Part shown: piece by piece, positions 7,881-18,498 of the stretch
How the letters are laid out: every line of letters begins with the position of its first letter
Numbering within the stretch: the first letter of the stretch is position 1
Assembly: GCF_030816965.1 (NCBI RefSeq)
Contig: NZ_JAUSYQ010000002.1
Location: 6,004,001-6,068,000 of the forward strand
Origin: Streptomyces canus
GTDB lineage: Bacteria > Actinomycetota > Actinomycetes > Streptomycetales > Streptomycetaceae
DNA: 64,000 bases
Reading direction: 5' to 3'
Made by a program: the position numbers and the translations under genes
Notes under the pieces: model-generated
Databases searched by the model: none
Seen by the model: the letters and a program-made list of their open reading frames with translations, nothing else
Told to the model about the DNA's origin: nothing

Positions 7881-8687
7881 TCAGAGCACCCGCACCGCTC
7901 CGGTCGGCGGGTCGTAGGACAGCGGCTTCTCGACGACGCCCGTCGAAGGGTTCTGCGCGCCGACGAACATGCCGTCGCCGACGTACACCGCCACGTGGTA
8001 CGCGCTGCCCGCGCCGCCCCAGTACAGGATGTCGCCCGGCTGGAGGTTGCTCAGCGAGACCTGGGTACCCGCGGTCGACTGGTCCTGCGAGACACGCGGC
8101 AGGTCGACGCCGATCTGGCTGAACGCGGCCTGGACGAGGCCGGAGCAGTCCCAGGAGTTGGGACCGGTGCCGCCGGAGACGTAGGCGTCACCGACCTGTG
8201 CCTTCACGAAGGCGATGACGGCCGCGGCCGAACCGGTGGCCGTGGACGAGCTCGTGGAGACGCTGGCGCTCGCCGAGGCGGACAGCGTGGCCCGCTCGGC
8301 GCTGCGCGAGGCGGCTTCCTCGGCGGCGGCCTTGCGGGCCTCCTCGGCCTTCTTCTTGGCCTCCGCCTTCTTCTTGGCCTCCGCGAGGTCCGCCTTGGCC
8401 TGCTTCGCGGCCTTTGCGGCGGCCGCGTCACGCTCGGCCTGCAGCTGGTAGTTGGCGGCCGCCTGCTGCATCGCGTCGGCGGACTCGGCGACCTGGCTGC
8501 CCAGGTCGGCCGACAGGGTGGGCAGTTCGAGGGTCTGCGTCGTCGACTCGGCGGCGAACGCCGAAGCCGACGCGCCCGCCGCTGCCATGCTGAGCACGCC
8601 ACCGGCGACGCCGGCGCGGACGGCGATCGAAGTCGTCGCGCTGCGGCGGGGTTTCCGGTGACTGCGTATGTGAGCGGTGTGGGACAT
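7881..8687 (-). CDS. Secreted NlpC/P60 peptidoglycan endopeptidase
   Basis: 268 residues from ATG 8687. The N-terminus has the basic start SHRKPRRSATTS and a hydrophobic segment ending ASAFAAE, a signal peptide with cleavage near residue 46. Residues 60-135 form an Ala/Lys/Glu-rich coiled coil, then a Ser/Ala linker, then the NlpC/P60 domain (152-268) with catalytic Cys181 in WDCSGLV, His231 in YHVAVYVGDG and a polar third residue in GAQN. The domain cleaves D-Glu-DAP type bonds in the cell wall; coiled-coil versions act like RipA/FtsX-activated hydrolases. Longer starts at 8717 or 8744 exist, but they put an acidic stretch before the signal peptide. It is divergent from nuoA. Confidence 0.92.
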   Translation of the reverse strand: MSHTAHIRSHRKPRRSATTSIAVRAGVAGGVLSMAAAGASASAFAAESTTQTLELPTLSADLGSQVAESADAMQQAAANYQLQAERDAAAAKAAKQAKADLAEAKKKAEAKKKAEEARKAAAEEAASRSAERATLSASASASVSTSSSTATGSAAAVIAFVKAQVGDAYVSGGTGPNSWDCSGLVQAAFSQIGVDLPRVSQDQSTAGTQVSLSNLQPGDILYWGGAGSAYHVAVYVGDGMFVGAQNPSTGVVEKPLSYDPPTGAVRVL

Positions 8688-8875
8688 GAGACCAACTGGT
8701 ATCAGGGGCTCCTCCATACCTTCAAGAAACGTGTGCTGCGCCACAGTTGTTCAATCGGCAGCCCGAATCTCCGGTGTCCCGCTCTTTATTGACGCCGTAA
8801 CGGACATTGCGGACGCTCGTGATCAAGCCTGTGATCATGGCCTTTCGCTGTTACGCCCTAATTGCCCCGCATCTA

Positions 8876-8895
8876 CCATCGGTTGAGGCCGATGG
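8876..8895. promoter_or_regulatory. 7-bp inverted repeat upstream of nlpC
   Basis: Arms CCATCGG and CCGATGG flank the loop TTGAGG, about 190 bp ahead of the hydrolase start. It could be an operator or a leader hairpin; no regulator is assigned. Confidence 0.4.
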
Positions 8896-9275
8896 CCAAG
8901 CCCCCTTCTTAGGAACCTCTCATATGTGTGGCGGAGGTCACGCAACGGTTACGGCGGCGGCTGCGTCCGGGGGTGGCCGGCGCTCGTGAATGCGTGCACG
9001 CGTCCACATCCGTCCTCGCGGGTCCCTCGGGGGTGTGAATGCGGTCCTCTACCAAGCGGTCGCGTCCAGCGCCAATTTGCATGCAGGGGAAGTCTCTTGA
9101 TATGGAGACGCCTCTTCCGACCTGCGCCGACTAGCGAAAATGTCACCTCTGGTGATCACTTGGACGCTTCCCGTGTGAAGATCACCGCCGATCCGACTTC
9201 ATGATCCTTCGTCTGGTGGTGGAGATCACAAAGCTTGTGCAATACCCCGTGTCGCAGATCACAGACCGGCAGGCA

Positions 9276-9281
9276 TAAGAT
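9276..9281 (+). promoter_or_regulatory. Candidate nuoA -10 element
   Basis: TAAGAT lies 17 bp before the Rex operator and 140 bp before nuoA. No strong -35 at 17-18 bp spacing is seen, so the assignment is tentative. If correct, Rex would bind just downstream of the start site and block elongation or open complex formation. Confidence 0.4.
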
Positions 9282-9297
9282 GCGGGTCAGTTGGGCT

Positions 9298-9313
9298 TGT
9301 GACCTGCTTCACA
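9298..9313. promoter_or_regulatory. Rex operator (ROP) for nuo
   Basis: TGTGACCTGCTTCACA matches the Streptomyces Rex consensus TGTGAACGCGTTCACA in both half-sites with one outer mismatch; only the centre differs. In S. coelicolor Rex represses nuoA-N, cyd and its own operon when NADH is low relative to NAD. The position, about 110 bp before nuoA, fits that role. Confidence 0.85.
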
Positions 9314-9421
9314 TGTTCGCGATCTTCGTCGGGACGGACGGAGGTCAGAGGGACGTATGAGTCGGGTGTGAGTCCGATGCCATCGCCAGCAGTCAGTGCC
9401 GACTGAGAGGAGCGAGGAGCG

Positions 9422-9781
9422 GTGAACGCTTATGCGCCCATCCTCGTACTGGGAGCCCTCGGGGCAGGCTTTGCGATCTTCTCCGTGGTCATGGCCACGC
9501 TGATCGGTCCGAAGCGGTACAACCGGGCCAAGCTCGAGGCCTACGAGTGCGGGATCGAGCCGACCCCCACGCCGGCCGGCGGCGGGCGCTTCCCCATCAA
9601 GTACTACCTGACGGCGATGCTCTTCATCGTCTTCGACATCGAGATCGTCTTCCTCTACCCCTGGGCCGTCACCTTCGACGCCCTGGGTGTTTTCGGGCTC
9701 GTGGAGATGCTGCTCTTCGTGCTCACCGTCTTCGTCGCGTACGCGTACGTATGGCGGCGCGGCGGCCTGGAATGGGACTGA
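9422..9781 (+). CDS. nuoA: NADH-quinone oxidoreductase subunit A
   Basis: 119 residues, normal length. Three membrane helices: residues 5-27, 61-82 and 90-110. The conserved YECGIEP loop (about 41-47, with the Cys that becomes exposed in the deactive enzyme of other species) and the [13 protein letters not shown] segment are intact. It lies in the membrane arm at the quinone-site junction with NuoH and NuoJ. GTG start with a strong purine-rich Shine-Dalgarno. It is the first gene of a contiguous 14-gene operon. Leader control by Rex is likely from the operator about 110 bp upstream. Confidence 0.97.
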   Translation: MNAYAPILVLGALGAGFAIFSVVMATLIGPKRYNRAKLEAYECGIEPTPTPAGGGRFPIKYYLTAMLFIVFDIEIVFLYPWAVTFDALGVFGLVEMLLFVLTVFVAYAYVWRRGGLEWD

Positions 9782-9795
9782 GGGGCCTTTAACTC

Positions 9796-10350
9796 ATGGG
9801 ACTCGAAGAAAAACTGCCGAGCGGCTTCCTGCTGACCACCGTCGAGCAGGCCGCGGGCTGGGTGCGCAAGTCGTCCGTCTTCCCGGCCACCTTCGGCCTG
9901 GCCTGCTGTGCCATCGAGATGATGACCACCGGCGCCGGACGCTACGACCTGGCCCGCTTCGGCATGGAGGTCTTCCGCGGCTCACCCCGCCAGGCGGACC
10001 TCATGATCGTCGCCGGCCGGGTCAGCCAGAAGATGGCGCCGGTGCTCAGGCAGGTCTACGACCAGATGCCGAACCCCAAGTGGGTCATCTCCATGGGGGT
10101 CTGCGCCTCCTCGGGAGGCATGTTCAACAACTACGCGATCGTGCAGGGCGTCGACCACATCGTCCCGGTCGACATCTATCTGCCCGGCTGCCCGCCACGG
10201 CCCGAGATGCTGATGGACGCGATCCTCAAGCTCCACCAGAAGATCCAGACCTCCAAGCTCGGCGTGAACGCCGAGGAGGCGGCCCGCGAGGCGGAGGAGG
10301 CGGCGCTCAAGGCCCTGCCCACGATCGAGATGAAGGGGCTGCTGCGGTGA
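9796..10350 (+). CDS. nuoB: NADH-quinone oxidoreductase subunit B (N2 cluster)
   Basis: 184 residues. Ligands of the terminal [4Fe-4S] cluster N2 are present: tandem Cys37-Cys38 in LACCAIEMM, Cys103 in GVCASSGG and Cys132 in LPGCPPRPE. NuoB passes electrons to menaquinone at the interface with NuoD and NuoH. The last 35 residues are an Ala/Glu-rich helix that goes beyond the E. coli protein. The ORF starts 14 bp after nuoA, and its stop overlaps the GTG of nuoC. The 37-residue lead-in before CC is of typical length, supporting the ATG chosen. Confidence 0.97.
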   Translation: MGLEEKLPSGFLLTTVEQAAGWVRKSSVFPATFGLACCAIEMMTTGAGRYDLARFGMEVFRGSPRQADLMIVAGRVSQKMAPVLRQVYDQMPNPKWVISMGVCASSGGMFNNYAIVQGVDHIVPVDIYLPGCPPRPEMLMDAILKLHQKIQTSKLGVNAEEAAREAEEAALKALPTIEMKGLLR

Positions 10351-11114
10351 GCGACGCGAACGGCACGAGCAACGGCGCGGGCGGGGCGTCGAACGGGGTG
10401 AACCCCGAGAAGGACCTCGCCGCCTCCAACCTCCCGGGCCAGCGCGGCGAGGGCGGTGAGGAGATCCGCGTCCAGCGCGGCATGTTCGGCGCCGACAACG
10501 GAGGCGACACCTCCGGCTACGGCGGCCTGGTCCGCTCGGTCCGCCTCCCGGGACCGGCGGCCCGCCCCTACGGCGGATGGTTCGACGAGGTCGCCGACGA
10601 GCTGGAAGGCGCCCTGGAGGAGCAGGGACTGCTCCCCGGCAACGCGATCGAGAAGACGGTCGTCGACCGCGGCGAGATCACCTTCCACATCGAGCGCGAG
10701 CACCTGCTCCGCGTCGCCCGCACCCTGCGCGACGACCCGGCCCTGCGCTTCGAGCTCTGCACCGGCGTCAGCGGGGTCCACTACCTCCACGACAAGGGCC
10801 GCGAGCTGCACGCCGTCTACCACCTGCGCTCGATCACCCACAACCGGCTGATCCGCCTGGAGGTCAGCGCGCCGGACGCCGACCCGCACATCCCGTCCCT
10901 GGTCTCCGTGTATCCGACCAACGACTGGCACGAGCGCGAGACCTACGACTTCTTCGGGATCGTCTTCGACGGTCACCCGGCCCTGACGCGGATCATGATG
11001 CCGGACGACTGGCAGGGCCACCCGCAGCGCAAGGACTACCCCCTCGGCGGCATCCCCGTCGAGTACAAGGGCGCCCAGATCCCGGCTCCGGACCAGCGGA
11101 GGTCGTACTCATGA
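10347..11114 (+). CDS. nuoC: NADH-quinone oxidoreductase subunit C (30 kDa)
   Basis: 255 residues, separate from NuoD as in most actinobacteria rather than fused as in E. coli. Residues 1-60 form a Gly/Asn/Ser-rich extension not needed by the family. The core (about 75-235) includes the 30-kDa subunit signature [21 protein letters not shown] followed by [16 protein letters not shown]. NuoC scaffolds the hydrophilic arm with NuoB, D and I and carries no cofactor. The GTG start overlaps the nuoB stop (GTGA). Confidence 0.96.
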   Translation: MSDANGTSNGAGGASNGVNPEKDLAASNLPGQRGEGGEEIRVQRGMFGADNGGDTSGYGGLVRSVRLPGPAARPYGGWFDEVADELEGALEEQGLLPGNAIEKTVVDRGEITFHIEREHLLRVARTLRDDPALRFELCTGVSGVHYLHDKGRELHAVYHLRSITHNRLIRLEVSAPDADPHIPSLVSVYPTNDWHERETYDFFGIVFDGHPALTRIMMPDDWQGHPQRKDYPLGGIPVEYKGAQIPAPDQRRSYS

Positions 11115-12433
11115 GCACGCAGCACGCAACTCCGCGTGAGACCACCGAAGGCACCGTGTACACGGTCACCGGTGGCGACTGGGACGAGGTCGTCCAGTCC
11201 GCGGCCCGCGCCGACGACGAGCGCATCGTCGTCAACATGGGCCCGCAGCACCCCTCCACCCACGGAGTGCTCCGCCTGATCCTGGAGATCGACGGCGAGA
11301 CGGTCACCGAGGCCCGCTGCGGCATCGGCTACCTCCACACGGGCATCGAGAAGAACCTCGAGTTCCGCACGTGGACGCAGGGCACCACGTTCGTGACGCG
11401 CATGGACTACCTGACGTCCTTCTTCAACGAGACCGCCTACTGTCTCGCCGTCGAGAAACTCCTCGGCATCGAGGACCAGATCCCCGACCGCGCCACCCTC
11501 ATCCGGGTGCTCCTGATGGAGCTGAACCGGCTCTCCTCGCACCTGGTGTGCATCGCCACCGGCGGCATGGAACTCGGCGCCACCACGATCATGATCTACG
11601 GATTCCGTGATCGTGAAATGATTCTCGACATCTACGAGCTCATCACGGGCCTGCGGATGAACCACGCGTACATCCGCCCCGGCGGACTCGCGCAGGACCT
11701 GCCGCCCGGCGCGGTGGACCACATCCGCGAGTTCGTGAAGAAGATGAAGAAGAACCTCCCGGAGTACGACAAGCTCGCCACCGGGAACCCCATCTTCAAG
11801 GCCCGTATGCAGGACGTCGGCTACCTCGACCTGGCGGGCTGCATGGCCCTCGGTGCCACCGGACCGATCCTGCGCTCCACCGGCCTGCCGCACGACCTGC
11901 GCAAGTCACAGCCCTACTGCGGCTACGAGACCTACGAGTTCGACATCCCGACCGCCGACACCTGCGACTCCTACGGCCGCTTCCTCATCCGGCTCGAGGA
12001 GATGCGCCAGTCGCTCAGGATCGTCGAGCAGTGCCTGGACCGGCTGCAGCCCGGCCCGGTCATGGTCGCCGACAAGAAGATCGCCTGGCCCGCCCAGCTC
12101 GCCCTGGGCCCCGACGGGCTCGGCAACTCCCTCGACCACATCAAGAAGATCATGGGCACCTCCATGGAGGCCCTGATCCACCACTTCAAGCTGGTCACCG
12201 AGGGCTTCCGCGTCCCGCCGGGACAGACGTACGCGGCCGTCGAGTCGCCCAAGGGCGAACTCGGGGTGCACGCCGTGTCCGACGGCGGCACCCGCCCCTT
12301 CCGGGTCCACTTCCGCGACCCGTCCTTCACCAACCTTCAGGCCATGGCGGCGATGTGCGAGGGCGGCCAGGTCGCCGACGTCATCGTCGCTGTCGCGTCC
12401 ATCGACCCCGTGATGGGAGGCGTCGACCGGTGA
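11111..12433 (+). CDS. nuoD: NADH-quinone oxidoreductase subunit D (49 kDa)
   Basis: 440 residues. The signature [22 protein letters not shown] begins near residue 42; its His and the later Tyr-containing segment DYLTSFFNE line the menaquinone headgroup pocket with NuoB. The fold derives from the [NiFe]-hydrogenase large subunit, with the metal-binding cysteines lost. The C-terminus ends with [12 protein letters not shown], as in most homologues. The start overlaps nuoC (ATGA) and the stop overlaps nuoE (GTGA). Codon use is uniform. Confidence 0.97.
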   Translation: MSTQHATPRETTEGTVYTVTGGDWDEVVQSAARADDERIVVNMGPQHPSTHGVLRLILEIDGETVTEARCGIGYLHTGIEKNLEFRTWTQGTTFVTRMDYLTSFFNETAYCLAVEKLLGIEDQIPDRATLIRVLLMELNRLSSHLVCIATGGMELGATTIMIYGFRDREMILDIYELITGLRMNHAYIRPGGLAQDLPPGAVDHIREFVKKMKKNLPEYDKLATGNPIFKARMQDVGYLDLAGCMALGATGPILRSTGLPHDLRKSQPYCGYETYEFDIPTADTCDSYGRFLIRLEEMRQSLRIVEQCLDRLQPGPVMVADKKIAWPAQLALGPDGLGNSLDHIKKIMGTSMEALIHHFKLVTEGFRVPPGQTYAAVESPKGELGVHAVSDGGTRPFRVHFRDPSFTNLQAMAAMCEGGQVADVIVAVASIDPVMGGVDR

Positions 12434-13290
12434 CCACCAGTTCTTCCGAGCGGGGCGTCAGCCTGGGCATGCCCGAACTGCCCGCGCCCGCTTACCCGGA
12501 CGACGTTCGAGAGAGGCTCGAGAGGGACGCGCGCGAGATCATCGCCCGCTACCCGGACTCCCGCTCGGCGCTCCTGCCGTTGCTGCATCTCGTGCAGTCG
12601 GAGGAGGGACACGTCACGCGCACCGGGATGCGGTTCTGCGCGGACGTGCTGGAGCTGACCACGGCCGAGGTCACCGCGGTGGCCACCTTCTACACCATGT
12701 ACCGGCGCAAGCCCTCGGGCGACTACCAGGTGGGTGTGTGCACCAACACCCTCTGCGCGGTGATGGGCGGCGACGCGATCTTCGCGGAGCTCCAGGAGCA
12801 CCTGGGCGTCGGCAACGGCGAGACCACCGACGACGGCAAGGTCACCCTGGAGCACATCGAGTGCAACGCGGCCTGCGACTTCGCGCCGGTCGTGATGGTC
12901 AACTGGGAGTTCTTCGACAACCAGACCCCGGCGAGCGCGAAGCGCATGGTCGACGACCTGCGCGCGGGCCGGCCGGTGGAGCCCACGCGCGGGGCGCCGC
13001 TGTGCACCTTCAAGGAGACCGCGCGGATCCTCGCCGGCTTCCCCGACGAGCGGCCGGGGGCCGTCGAGGCGAGCGGCGGAGCGGGACCCGCGTCGCTGGT
13101 GGGCCTCCGCCTGGCCAGGGGAGAGACCGCACCCGCGCGCGTGGTCCATCCGCGCGACGGCGCACCGCAGGACAGGGACGTCCACGAGCCGTCCCCGTCG
13201 GAGCACCTGAGCTCACACGACGCGCCACAGGACACGTCGGCCTCCGACCCGGCCCATCCGGCCGGGCCCGCCGCCGAGGAGGGGGAGTGA
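12430..13290 (+). CDS. nuoE: NADH-quinone oxidoreductase subunit E with long C-terminal extension
   Basis: 286 residues, about 100 more than the usual 24-kDa subunit. The thioredoxin-like core holds the [2Fe-2S] N1a ligands Cys104 and Cys109 ([11 protein letters not shown]) and Cys145 and Cys149 (IECNAACD). NuoE docks on NuoF and is thought to buffer electrons from FMN. Residues about 205-286 are acidic, Pro/Ser/Ala rich and probably disordered ([19 protein letters not shown]). There is no frameshift or repeat that would explain the tail. It starts on the nuoD stop (GTGA), and its stop shares a base with the nuoF ATG. Confidence 0.96.
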   Translation: MTTSSSERGVSLGMPELPAPAYPDDVRERLERDAREIIARYPDSRSALLPLLHLVQSEEGHVTRTGMRFCADVLELTTAEVTAVATFYTMYRRKPSGDYQVGVCTNTLCAVMGGDAIFAELQEHLGVGNGETTDDGKVTLEHIECNAACDFAPVVMVNWEFFDNQTPASAKRMVDDLRAGRPVEPTRGAPLCTFKETARILAGFPDERPGAVEASGGAGPASLVGLRLARGETAPARVVHPRDGAPQDRDVHEPSPSEHLSSHDAPQDTSASDPAHPAGPAAEEGE

Positions 13291-14636
13291 TGACCTTGGC
13301 ACCCGAACTGAAGGACACCAGTCCCGAGAAGCTGCTCGCACCCGTGCTGTCGGCCTTCTGGGACGAGGACAAGTCCTGGTCGCTGGATGTCTACAAGAGG
13401 CACGAGGGGTACGAGGGGCTCCGCAAGGCGCTCGCGATGTCGCCGGACGACCTGATCGCGTACGTCAAGGACTCCGGTCTGCGCGGCCGCGGCGGTGCGG
13501 GATTCCCCACGGGAATGAAATGGCAGTTCATTCCCCAGGGAGATGGAAAGCCGCACTATCTAGTTGTCAACGCCGACGAGTCGGAGCCCGGGACGTGCAA
13601 GGACATCCCGCTCCTCTTCGCGAACCCACATAGCCTCATCGAGGGCATTGTCATCGCGTGTTATGCCATCAGGTCGTCGCATGCCTTCATCTATCTGCGT
13701 GGTGAAGTCGTCCCAGTGCTGCGGCGGCTGCACGCGGCCGTGAGCGAGGCCTACGCGGCCGGCTACCTCGGACAGAACATCCTGGGCAGCGGCCTCGATC
13801 TCGAACTCACCGTGCACGCGGGCGCAGGCGCGTACATCTGCGGTGAGGAGACCGCACTGCTCGACTCGCTCGAAGGCCGCCGTGGTCAACCGCGGCTCCG
13901 TCCCCCTTTCCCTGCGGTCGCGGGCCTGTATGCATGCCCGACTGTGGTGAACAACGTGGAGTCGATCGCGTCGGTTCCCGCGATTCTGACCCGGGGCAAA
14001 GAATGGTTCCGGTCGATGGGCAGCGAGAAGTCCCCGGGCTTCACGCTCTACTCGCTCAGCGGCCACGTCGCCAATCCCGGCCAGTTCGAGGCCCCGCTCG
14101 GCATCACGCTGCGACAGCTCCTGGAGATGAGCGGCGGGATGCGGCCGGGGCACCGGCTCAAGTTCTGGACGCCCGGCGGTTCCTCGACGCCGATGTTCAC
14201 CGACGAGCACCTCGACGTCCCCCTCGACTACGAGGGTGTCGGCGCCGCCGGCTCGATGCTCGGCACCAAGGCCCTGCAGTGCTTCGACGAGACGACCTGC
14301 GTCGTGCGCGCCGTCACGCGCTGGACCGAGTTCTACGCCCACGAGTCCTGCGGCAAGTGCACCCCGTGCCGTGAAGGAACGTACTGGCTCGTGCAGTTGC
14401 TGCGCGACATCGAGGCCGGCAAGGGCGTCATGTCCGACCTCGACAAGCTGAACGACATCGCCGACAACATCAACGGCAAGTCGTTCTGCGCCCTCGGCGA
14501 CGGCGCCGCCTCGCCGATCTTCTCCTCGCTCAAGTACTTCCGCGAGGAGTACGAGCAGCACATCACGGGCCGCGGCTGCCCCTTCGACCCGGCCAAGTCG
14601 ACGGCCTGGGCCGACCGCACGGAGGTGAACGCATGA
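13290..14636 (+). CDS. nuoF: NADH-quinone oxidoreductase subunit F (NADH and FMN binding)
   Basis: 448 residues. FMN/NADH-binding segments are [13 protein letters not shown] (66-78) and [19 protein letters not shown] (178-196), and the N3 [4Fe-4S] ligands are Cys354, Cys357, Cys360 ([11 protein letters not shown]) and Cys400. NuoF takes hydride from NADH at the tip of the cytoplasmic arm. ATG 13290 shares a base with the nuoE stop (TGATG); an in-frame GTG directly before it is less likely. Between about 13500 and 13760 synonymous codon choice shifts sharply toward A/T-ending codons (including CTA, GTT, TAT, CAT, AAA), although the protein stays canonical; see findings. Confidence 0.97.
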   Translation: MTLAPELKDTSPEKLLAPVLSAFWDEDKSWSLDVYKRHEGYEGLRKALAMSPDDLIAYVKDSGLRGRGGAGFPTGMKWQFIPQGDGKPHYLVVNADESEPGTCKDIPLLFANPHSLIEGIVIACYAIRSSHAFIYLRGEVVPVLRRLHAAVSEAYAAGYLGQNILGSGLDLELTVHAGAGAYICGEETALLDSLEGRRGQPRLRPPFPAVAGLYACPTVVNNVESIASVPAILTRGKEWFRSMGSEKSPGFTLYSLSGHVANPGQFEAPLGITLRQLLEMSGGMRPGHRLKFWTPGGSSTPMFTDEHLDVPLDYEGVGAAGSMLGTKALQCFDETTCVVRAVTRWTEFYAHESCGKCTPCREGTYWLVQLLRDIEAGKGVMSDLDKLNDIADNINGKSFCALGDGAASPIFSSLKYFREEYEQHITGRGCPFDPAKSTAWADRTEVNA

Positions 14637-17137
14637 CCGTGACCACCAGCACTCCCTCGGGCGGGGGAGAGACGGCGGTCCCGCCGGAGGATCTCGTCAC
14701 GCTGACGATCGACGGCGCCGAGATCAGCGTGCCCAAGGGCACCCTGGTCATCCGGGCCGCCGAAGAACTCGGCATCGAGATCCCCCGGTTCTGCGACCAC
14801 CCCCTCCTCGACCCGGCCGGCGCCTGCCGCCAGTGCATCGTCGAGGTCGAGGGCCAGCGCAAGCCGATGGCCTCCTGCACCATCACCTGCACCGACGGGA
14901 TGGTGGTGAAGACCCACCTCACCTCGCCGGTCGCCGAGAAGGCCCAGCACGGGGTGATGGAGCTCCTCCTCATCAACCACCCGCTGGACTGCCCGGTCTG
15001 CGACAAGGGCGGCGAGTGCCCCCTGCAGAACCAGGCGATGTCCCACGGCCAGGCCGAGTCCCGGTTCGAGGGCAAGAAGCGGACGTACGAGAAGCCCGTC
15101 CCGATCTCCACACAGGTGCTGCTCGACCGCGAGCGGTGCGTGCTGTGCGCCCGCTGCACCCGCTTCTCCAACCAGATCGCGGGCGACCCGATGATCGAGC
15201 TGATCGAGCGGGGCGCGCTCCAGCAGGTCGGCACCGGAGAGGGTGACCCCTTCGAGTCGTACTTCTCCGGCAACACCATCCAGATCTGCCCGGTCGGCGC
15301 GCTCACTTCGGCGGCGTACCGATTCCGCTCCCGCCCCTTCGACCTGGTGTCCTCCCCGAGCGTGTGCGAGCACTGCTCCGGCGGCTGTGCCACCCGCACG
15401 GACCACCGGCGGGGCAAGGTCATGCGCAAGCTCGCGGCCAACGACCCCGAGGTCAACGAGGAGTGGATCTGCGACAAGGGGCGCTTCGCCTTCCGGTACG
15501 CGCAGCAGCGGGACCGGCTGGAGCACCCGCTGGTCCGCAACCCCGAGGGTGAGCTGGTGCGGGCCTCCTGGCCGGAAGCCCTCCAGATCGCCGCCCAGGG
15601 ACTGCTCGCCTCGCGCGGCCGGGCCGGAGTCCTCACCGGCGGTCGCCTCACCATCGAGGACGCCTACGCGTACAGCAAGTTCGCGCGCGTGGCGCTCGAC
15701 ACCAACGACATCGACTTCCGCGCGCGCGTGCACAGCAGCGAGGAGGCCGACTTCCTGGCCGCGCGGATCGCGGGCCGCGGCCGTGACCTCGACGGTACGG
15801 GCGTCACGTACTCCGCTCTGGAGAAGGCACCGGCGGTCCTGCTGGTCGGGTTCGAGGCCGAGGAGGAGGCGCCCGGCGTCTTCCTGAGGCTGCGCAAGGC
15901 CTGGCGCAAGCACGGACAGAAGGTCTTCTCGCTCGCCACCCACGCCACCCGCGGTCTGGAGAAGGCCGGCGGCACGCTGCTGCCCGCCGCTCCCGGCACC
16001 GAGACGGAGTGGCTGGACGCGCTGGCCGGCGAAGTCGGACTGGAGGGCGACGGCAGCAGGGCCGCCGAGGCGCTGCGCACCGCGGGCGCGGTGATCGTCG
16101 TCGGCGAACGGCTTGCCGCGGCGAAGGGCGGACTGACCGCCGCCGTGCGGGCCGCCTCCGCGACCGGCGCGCAGCTGGTGTGGATCCCGCGGCGGGCCGG
16201 AGAGCGCGGTGCCCTCGAGGCGGGCGCGCTGCCGTCGCTCCTGCCGGGCGGCCGTCCGGCCACCGACCCGCGGGCGCGTGAGGAGGTCGCCTCGGTCTGG
16301 GGTGTGGCCGAACTCCCGCACCGCTACGGGCGGGACACCGGTCAGATCATCGAGGCCGCCGCATCCGGCGAGCTCCAGGCCCTGGTGGTCGCGGGCGTCG
16401 AGATCGCGGACCTGCCCGATCCGGCACGCGCGCGTGAAGCGCTCCAGGAGGTCGGGTTCGTGGTGTCGCTGGAACTGCGGCCCGGTGAGGTCACCGCGCT
16501 CGCGGACGTTGTCCTGCCGGTGGCCGCGGTCGCCGAGAAGGCCGGCACCTTCCTCAACTGGGAGGGCAGGGTGCGCTTCTTCGAGGCCGCGCTCAAGCCC
16601 GACCAGATGACCCGCAGCCTCGCACCCACCGACGCACGGGCCCTCCAGATGCTGGCCGACGCCATGGACGTACACCTGGGCCTGCCCGATCTGCGCACCA
16701 CGCGCGCGGAGATCGACCGGCTCGGTCCCTGGACCGGACCGTACGGCACGGAACCGCTGGAGACCGGGGCCCAGTTGCCGCGGCCTGCCGCCGGAGAGGC
16801 CGTACTGGCCGGGCATCGGCTGTTGCTCGACCAGGGTCTCCTCCAGCAGGGCGACGAGGCGCTCGCCGGGACCTGGCACGCGGCACGCGCGCGTGTGTCG
16901 GCCGCGACAGCCGCCGAGGTGGGCGTCAAGGAAGGCGACCTCCTCGCCGTGACCGGCAGGACCGGAGTCGTCGAACTGCCGCTGCAGATCACCGAGATGC
17001 CCGACCGCGTGGTCTGGCTCCCGCTGAACTCCACCGGCGGCGGCGTCGCCTCCGACGCCGGGGTGCTGCCCGGCTCCCTCGTCCGGATCGGCCCGGCCAC
17101 GCTCGCCACCGAAGCCCCCAAGGAGGTGGAGGCATGA
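14633..17137 (+). CDS. nuoG: NADH-quinone oxidoreductase subunit G (75 kDa, up to four Fe-S clusters)
   Basis: 834 residues. Ligands in order: N1b Cys54, Cys65, Cys68, Cys82; N5 His116, Cys120, Cys123, Cys129; N4 Cys169, Cys172, Cys175, Cys219; and the optional N7 set Cys245, Cys248, Cys252, Cys280, all retained as in Thermus and E. coli and unlike mitochondrial homologues. The molybdopterin-oxidoreductase-like domain follows to about residue 700, with a C-terminal cap resembling the molydopterin dinucleotide-binding domain. It forms the electron wire from NuoF toward NuoI. ATG overlaps the nuoF stop (ATGA), and its own stop overlaps nuoH in the same way. Confidence 0.97.
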   Translation: MTVTTSTPSGGGETAVPPEDLVTLTIDGAEISVPKGTLVIRAAEELGIEIPRFCDHPLLDPAGACRQCIVEVEGQRKPMASCTITCTDGMVVKTHLTSPVAEKAQHGVMELLLINHPLDCPVCDKGGECPLQNQAMSHGQAESRFEGKKRTYEKPVPISTQVLLDRERCVLCARCTRFSNQIAGDPMIELIERGALQQVGTGEGDPFESYFSGNTIQICPVGALTSAAYRFRSRPFDLVSSPSVCEHCSGGCATRTDHRRGKVMRKLAANDPEVNEEWICDKGRFAFRYAQQRDRLEHPLVRNPEGELVRASWPEALQIAAQGLLASRGRAGVLTGGRLTIEDAYAYSKFARVALDTNDIDFRARVHSSEEADFLAARIAGRGRDLDGTGVTYSALEKAPAVLLVGFEAEEEAPGVFLRLRKAWRKHGQKVFSLATHATRGLEKAGGTLLPAAPGTETEWLDALAGEVGLEGDGSRAAEALRTAGAVIVVGERLAAAKGGLTAAVRAASATGAQLVWIPRRAGERGALEAGALPSLLPGGRPATDPRAREEVASVWGVAELPHRYGRDTGQIIEAAASGELQALVVAGVEIADLPDPARAREALQEVGFVVSLELRPGEVTALADVVLPVAAVAEKAGTFLNWEGRVRFFEAALKPDQMTRSLAPTDARALQMLADAMDVHLGLPDLRTTRAEIDRLGPWTGPYGTEPLETGAQLPRPAAGEAVLAGHRLLLDQGLLQQGDEALAGTWHAARARVSAATAAEVGVKEGDLLAVTGRTGVVELPLQITEMPDRVVWLPLNSTGGGVASDAGVLPGSLVRIGPATLATEAPKEVEA

Positions 17138-18498
17138 GCCCGTACCTCGCTGCGGAAGACCTCTCGATGTTCGGCACCGACCCCTGGTGGCTCGTCGTCA
17201 TCAAGGCCGTCTTCTGCTTCGCCTTCCTGATGGTGACCGTGCTGTTCTCCATCGTGTGGGAGCGCAAGGTCGTCGCCTGGATGCAGCTGCGCATCGGCCC
17301 CAACCGGCACGGCCCCTGGGGCATGCTCCAGTCGCTCGCCGACGGCATCAAGCTGATGCTGAAGGAAGACGTCATCGTCAAGCGCGCGGACAAGGTGGTC
17401 TACGTCCTCGCGCCGATCGTCGCGGCCATCCCGGCCTTCATGGCGATCGCGGTGATCCCCTTCGGCCCGTCCGGCAACGAGATCTCGATCTTCGGGCACC
17501 GTACGGCGATGCAGCTCACCGACCTGCCGATCGCGATGCTCTACATCCTCGCGGTCGCCTCGGTCGGCATCTACGGCATCGTCCTGGCGGGCTGGAGCTC
17601 CGGGTCGACGTATCCGCTGCTCGGCGGTCTGCGCTCCTGCGCGCAGATGATCTCGTACGAGATCGCCATGGGTGCCGCCTTCGCCTCGGTGTTCCTGTAC
17701 TCGGGGTCGATGTCCACCTCGGCGATCGTCGAGGCCCAGCAGGACCGCTGGTACATCGTCCTGCTGCCGGTCTCGTTCATCATCTACGTCATCACGATGG
17801 TCGGCGAGACCAACCGCGCCCCCTTCGACATGCCGGAGTCCGAGGGCGACCTGGTCGGCGGCTTCAACACCGAGTACTCGTCGATCAAGTTCGCGATGTT
17901 CATGCTCGCCGAGTACGTGAACATGGTGACGGTCTCGGCCGTGACGACCACGCTCTTCCTCGGCGGCTGGCGGGCTCCCTGGCCCATCAGCACCTTCTGG
18001 GAGGGCGCGAACCACGGCTGGTGGCCGCTCCTCTGGTTCGTGATCAAGGTGCAGCTGCTGCTGTTCTTCTTCATCTGGCTGCGCGGCACGCTCCCGCGGG
18101 TCCGCTACGACCAGCTGATGAAGCTCGGCTGGAAGGTCCTCATCCCGGTCTCCGTGGTGTGGCTGATGCTCGTCGCGACCGTGCGGACCCTGCGCAACGA
18201 GAACTACGACTTCGCCGACATCGCCCTCTACGTGGTCGGCGGAGTCCTGGTCCTGCTGCTGCTCTCCTTCGTCGCCGACATGTTCCGCGAGAAGTCGAAG
18301 GCGGCAGCGCAGCCCGCCGAAGAGCCGGCCGGATTCGACCCGATGGCGGGCGGATTCCCCGTCCCGCCGCTGCCCGGACAGGAGTTGCCGCCGGTACCGC
18401 GGCGCCCCTCGCGCCAGGAGCGGGAGCTCATTGTCAGTGGCGGGCCCGATACTCAGAGTGATGGATCTCTGGATGGAAAGGAGGCGTCCGATGGCTGA
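17134..18498 (+). CDS. nuoH: NADH-quinone oxidoreductase subunit H
   Basis: 454 residues with eight membrane helices. Conserved features are [21 protein letters not shown] in the first cytoplasmic loop and [26 protein letters not shown], the acidic loop lining the quinone chamber. NuoH joins the quinone site to the proton-pumping arm. About 55 residues after the last helix (from [12 protein letters not shown]) form a Pro/Glu-rich tail not found in E. coli. The stop lies inside the first codons of nuoI, an 8-base overlap, giving tight translational coupling. Confidence 0.97.
   Translation: MSPYLAAEDLSMFGTDPWWLVVIKAVFCFAFLMVTVLFSIVWERKVVAWMQLRIGPNRHGPWGMLQSLADGIKLMLKEDVIVKRADKVVYVLAPIVAAIPAFMAIAVIPFGPSGNEISIFGHRTAMQLTDLPIAMLYILAVASVGIYGIVLAGWSSGSTYPLLGGLRSCAQMISYEIAMGAAFASVFLYSGSMSTSAIVEAQQDRWYIVLLPVSFIIYVITMVGETNRAPFDMPESEGDLVGGFNTEYSSIKFAMFMLAEYVNMVTVSAVTTTLFLGGWRAPWPISTFWEGANHGWWPLLWFVIKVQLLLFFFIWLRGTLPRVRYDQLMKLGWKVLIPVSVVWLMLVATVRTLRNENYDFADIALYVVGGVLVLLLLSFVADMFREKSKAAAQPAEEPAGFDPMAGGFPVPPLPGQELPPVPRRPSRQERELIVSGGPDTQSDGSLDGKEASDG

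Larger units (their letters stand above)
8688..9421. other. Long divergent intergenic region nlpC / nuoA
   Basis: About 730 bp without a convincing gene. It holds a 7-bp stem hairpin (8876-8895, CCATCGG/CCGATGG), two GTGATCA-type direct repeats near 8819 and 8831, a plausible nuo -10 (TAAGAT, 9276-9281), the Rex operator (9298-9313) and the nuoA Shine-Dalgarno (GAGAGGAGCGAGGAG, about 9406-9420). A c-di-AMP riboswitch like that at 48054-48240 was looked for upstream of nlpC and not seen. The G+C drops locally around 8740-8930 and 9100-9290, typical of promoter DNA. Confidence 0.6.

Noticed and set aside
8745..8960. A second c-di-AMP riboswitch upstream of the NlpC/P60 gene
   Set aside because: The conserved ydaO blocks (CGACAGC, GGGGAACCCAGG) are absent; only an unrelated 7-bp hairpin was found.
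8926..9204. A 92-codon frame in the nlpC-nuoA gap
   Set aside because: Cys/Arg-rich, no ribosome site or family likeness, and overlaps promoter-like low-GC DNA.
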